Assembly: GCA_905212215.1 (NCBI GenBank) | Contig: CAJMDR010000105.1 | Coordinates: 1 to 7,154 of the forward strand | Direction of reading: 5' to 3' | Length of the DNA stretch: 7,154 bases | DNA from: an uncultured Porphyromonadaceae bacterium | GTDB lineage: Bacteria > Bacteroidota > Bacteroidia > Bacteroidales > Muribaculaceae | Shown: positions 5,702 through 7,154 of the stretch, in pieces | How the letters are laid out: each line of letters begins with the position of its first letter | Numbering within the stretch: the stretch's first letter is position 1 | The notes under the pieces: generated by a model | What the model was told of the DNA's origin: nothing | Databases searched by the model: none | What the model saw: only the letters and a program-made list of their open reading frames with translations | Position numbers and translations under genes: made by a program

Positions 5702-6766
5702 ATGAAAAAACTCAGCTATCTACTGCTGTTGCCGCTGATGGTGGCAATGCTTGCCTTGGCGGCTCCCCGCGGAACGGCCCAGAAACCGGGTGCCAAAGTG
5801 CAAGTGTTCGGCGTGGCTTTCTATAACCTGGAAAACCTGTTCGACACCATCAACAACAACGGCAAGTATGACCTGGAATTTTCTCCCGGCGGCAAGAACC
5901 AGTGGGACAGCCGTCGTTACTGGAAGAAAATCAACAATCTGGGTTACGCCATCTCGCAGATGACCACACAGACCACCCCTCTCGGCCCGGCAGTGATAGG
6001 TTGCAGCGAGATAGAGAACATTACCGTTCTTCAGGACCTGGTGAAAGACAAGCACATCGCCGACTGGAACCTGCAGATAGTGCATCACGACTCCCCGGAC
6101 CGCCGTGGCGTGGACGTGGGACTGCTCTATAATCCCAAGTTCTTCAAGGTGATAAACGTAAAGAACCATTATCTGAAGATTGACTCCCTCCCTTATTTCC
6201 GTACCCGCGACCAGATGTGCGTGGTAGGTCTTCTTGGCGGACAGCGCGTAGGCGTCATCGTTAACCACTGGCCGTCGCGCCGTGGCGGCGAGGCACAGTC
6301 GAGCTGGCTGCGCGAGGCGGCGGCAGCGCTGACAAAGCATATCGCCGACAGCCTGCTGACCGTAGACCCCAACATGGGAGTGATAGTGATGGGCGACCTT
6401 AACGACGACCCCTTCAACCGCAGCTGCGCCATTACCCTCGGCGGCAAAAAGCATGAGAAGGACGTTCAGCCCGGCGGCTTCTATAATCCGTTCTGGAAGA
6501 AGCTCGACGATGGCATAGGCTCATATACCTATCGCGGCGGCTGGAACCTCTTCGACCAGATAATGGTGAACTACAACCTGTTGCCGCAGGGCAAGTCGCG
6601 CCTGAAATTCTCCAATGCCCTGGTGCTGAACAAATCCTTCCTCAAGCAACAGGAAGGCCAGTACAAGGGTTATCCGTTCCGCACCTTCTCCAGCGGAGTC
6701 TGGACCGGCGGATATTCGGACCATTTCCCCACGGAAATCTTCCTTATCCTGGAACGGAAACAGTGA
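5702..6766 (+). CDS. Secreted endonuclease/exonuclease/phosphatase (EEP) family hydrolase
   Basis: This is a 354-residue exported metal-dependent phosphodiesterase/phosphatase of the EEP (DNase I / AP endonuclease / inositol phosphatase) fold. A signal peptide covers residues 1 to about 20-27 (MKKLSYLLLLPLMVAMLALA, with TAQ|K an alternative cleavage). Motifs in order are FYNLENLFD at 40-48 (N42), CSEIEN at 101-106 (metal-binding E103), HHDSPDRRGVDVGLLY at 128-143, VNHWPSR at 187-193 (N188, H189), GDLNDDP at 231-237 (D232, N234) and the catalytic YSDH at 338-341 (D340, H341). All residues needed for catalysis appear present. The substrate cannot be told from sequence: DNA, RNA, nucleotides or other phosphoesters are possible. 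The start follows the deoC stem-loop by 16 bp, so either read-through occurs or a promoter overlaps that element. The next gene begins 57 bp downstream with no terminator between, suggesting an operon with an outer-membrane-type protein. Confidence 0.93.
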   Translation: MKKLSYLLLLPLMVAMLALAAPRGTAQKPGAKVQVFGVAFYNLENLFDTINNNGKYDLEFSPGGKNQWDSRRYWKKINNLGYAISQMTTQTTPLGPAVIGCSEIENITVLQDLVKDKHIADWNLQIVHHDSPDRRGVDVGLLYNPKFFKVINVKNHYLKIDSLPYFRTRDQMCVVGLLGGQRVGVIVNHWPSRRGGEAQSSWLREAAAALTKHIADSLLTVDPNMGVIVMGDLNDDPFNRSCAITLGGKKHEKDVQPGGFYNPFWKKLDDGIGSYTYRGGWNLFDQIMVNYNLLPQGKSRLKFSNALVLNKSFLKQQEGQYKGYPFRTFSSGVWTGGYSDHFPTEIFLILERKQ

Positions 6767-6823
6767 AGCGACCCTGCTTCAGCATCTGACGTAAATCAAG
6801 ATTAACCAACCGTCATCATAACC

Positions 6824-7154
6824 ATGCGAATTACATTACACCTACTGCTGTTGCTATGCGGGCTCTTGCCTGCTGCGGCAGCGACCGGGGTGCAGGGCAC
6901 CCTGGTAGACGCCACGACGGGCGCCCCGGTAGCCGACGCGAATGTGCTGTTGGACCAAGGGGGTCAGTTCGTGACTTCGGCGTCTGACGGCCATTTCCAG
7001 ATTTCCGACTGCGCACCGGGCAATGACCTGTTGCGCATTGTGGCTTACGGATACCAGGACATGGAGATTGCCGTAGACATCAAGGATGGACTGACCGTGG
7101 ACTTAGGCACCATCCGTCTTACCCGCGACCTTACCAACAACACTCTCAACTCGG
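6824..7154 (+). CDS. Exported carboxypeptidase-regulatory-like domain protein, N terminus (possible TonB-dependent receptor)
   Basis: The frame is open from the ATG at 6824 to the window edge (110 codons plus one base), so the gene is cut at its 3' end. Residues 1-20 are a signal peptide (MRITLHLLLLLCGLLPAAAA|T). Residues about 22-100 are a carboxypeptidase regulatory-like beta-sandwich: GVQGTLVDATTGAPVADANVLL, then SDGHFQIS, then LRIVAYGYQDMEIAV and LGTIRLTRD. In Bacteroidetes this domain commonly precedes a plug and barrel of a TonB-dependent outer-membrane receptor, but it also fronts other surface proteins, and the deciding part lies beyond the window. It follows the secreted EEP hydrolase by 57 bp without a terminator, so the pair may act together at the cell envelope. 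Confidence 0.88.
   Translation, partial: MRITLHLLLLLCGLLPAAAATGVQGTLVDATTGAPVADANVLLDQGGQFVTSASDGHFQISDCAPGNDLLRIVAYGYQDMEIAVDIKDGLTVDLGTIRLTRDLTNNTLNS

Noticed and set aside
5720..6454. 244-codon - strand frame opposite the EEP hydrolase
   Set aside because: The + strand carries all EEP catalytic motifs in order. The antisense product is a compositional by-product.
6831..7016. 61-codon - strand frame near the right edge
   Set aside because: It lies opposite the signal peptide and regulatory-like domain of the partial + strand gene. Its translation is Arg/Pro-rich without any motif.

Overview
The window looks like a chromosomal segment of a gut-type Bacteroidales bacterium, most likely Muribaculaceae or a relative. 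Reasons: the release factor 2 tail is of the Bacteroidetes type ([24 protein letters not shown]). The -7 promoter elements are of the TAnnTTTG kind. Starts lack Shine-Dalgarno sequences and follow A-rich leaders. Four complete or partial exported proteins are followed or preceded by typical Bacteroidetes partners, including a Por/T9SS-like C-terminal sorting domain and the start of a carboxypeptidase-regulatory-like / TonB-receptor-type outer-membrane protein. The family assignment is inferred. All convincing genes are on the + strand.

Layout: (1) 1-405, 3' end of prfB (peptide chain release factor 2). (2) 477-2075, two tandem, 9-bp-spaced paralogous secreted proteins. Each is built of five ~45-50-residue repeats with a W...W..GY.ITS....W.VVMS.G pattern that recalls the DUF7477-type repeats at the C terminus of plant casein-kinase-like proteins. 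(3) 2076-2357, a gene-free stretch holding a perfect AT-rich inverted repeat, a Bacteroidetes promoter, and a ~180-nt leader with a 13-bp long-range stem and a 7-bp hairpin. (4) 2358-4130, a 590-residue secreted protein of unrecognised function with a C-terminal sorting-type beta domain, closed by a strong intrinsic terminator (4167-4200). (5) 4226-4434, a minisatellite of 9-bp units (CTATGAGnn) that reverses orientation in its second half, giving a long potential hairpin. (6) 4529-4751, a -7 promoter element and ~210-nt leader for deoC. (7) 4752-5630, deoC (deoxyribose-phosphate aldolase), followed by a long stem-loop. (8) 5702-6766, a secreted endonuclease/exonuclease/phosphatase-fold hydrolase. 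(9) 6824 to the end, the N terminus of an exported carboxypeptidase-regulatory-like protein cut by the window edge.

How they may work together: prfB and deoC are housekeeping genes. The secreted phosphodiesterase-fold enzyme and the outer-membrane-type protein behind it probably form one transcription unit. With deoC just upstream, a role in using extracellular nucleic acid or phosphoesters is conceivable but unproven. I see no CRISPR array, phage, transposase, tRNA or rRNA. The two most unusual items are the mirrored 9-bp minisatellite and the tandem five-repeat secreted proteins.
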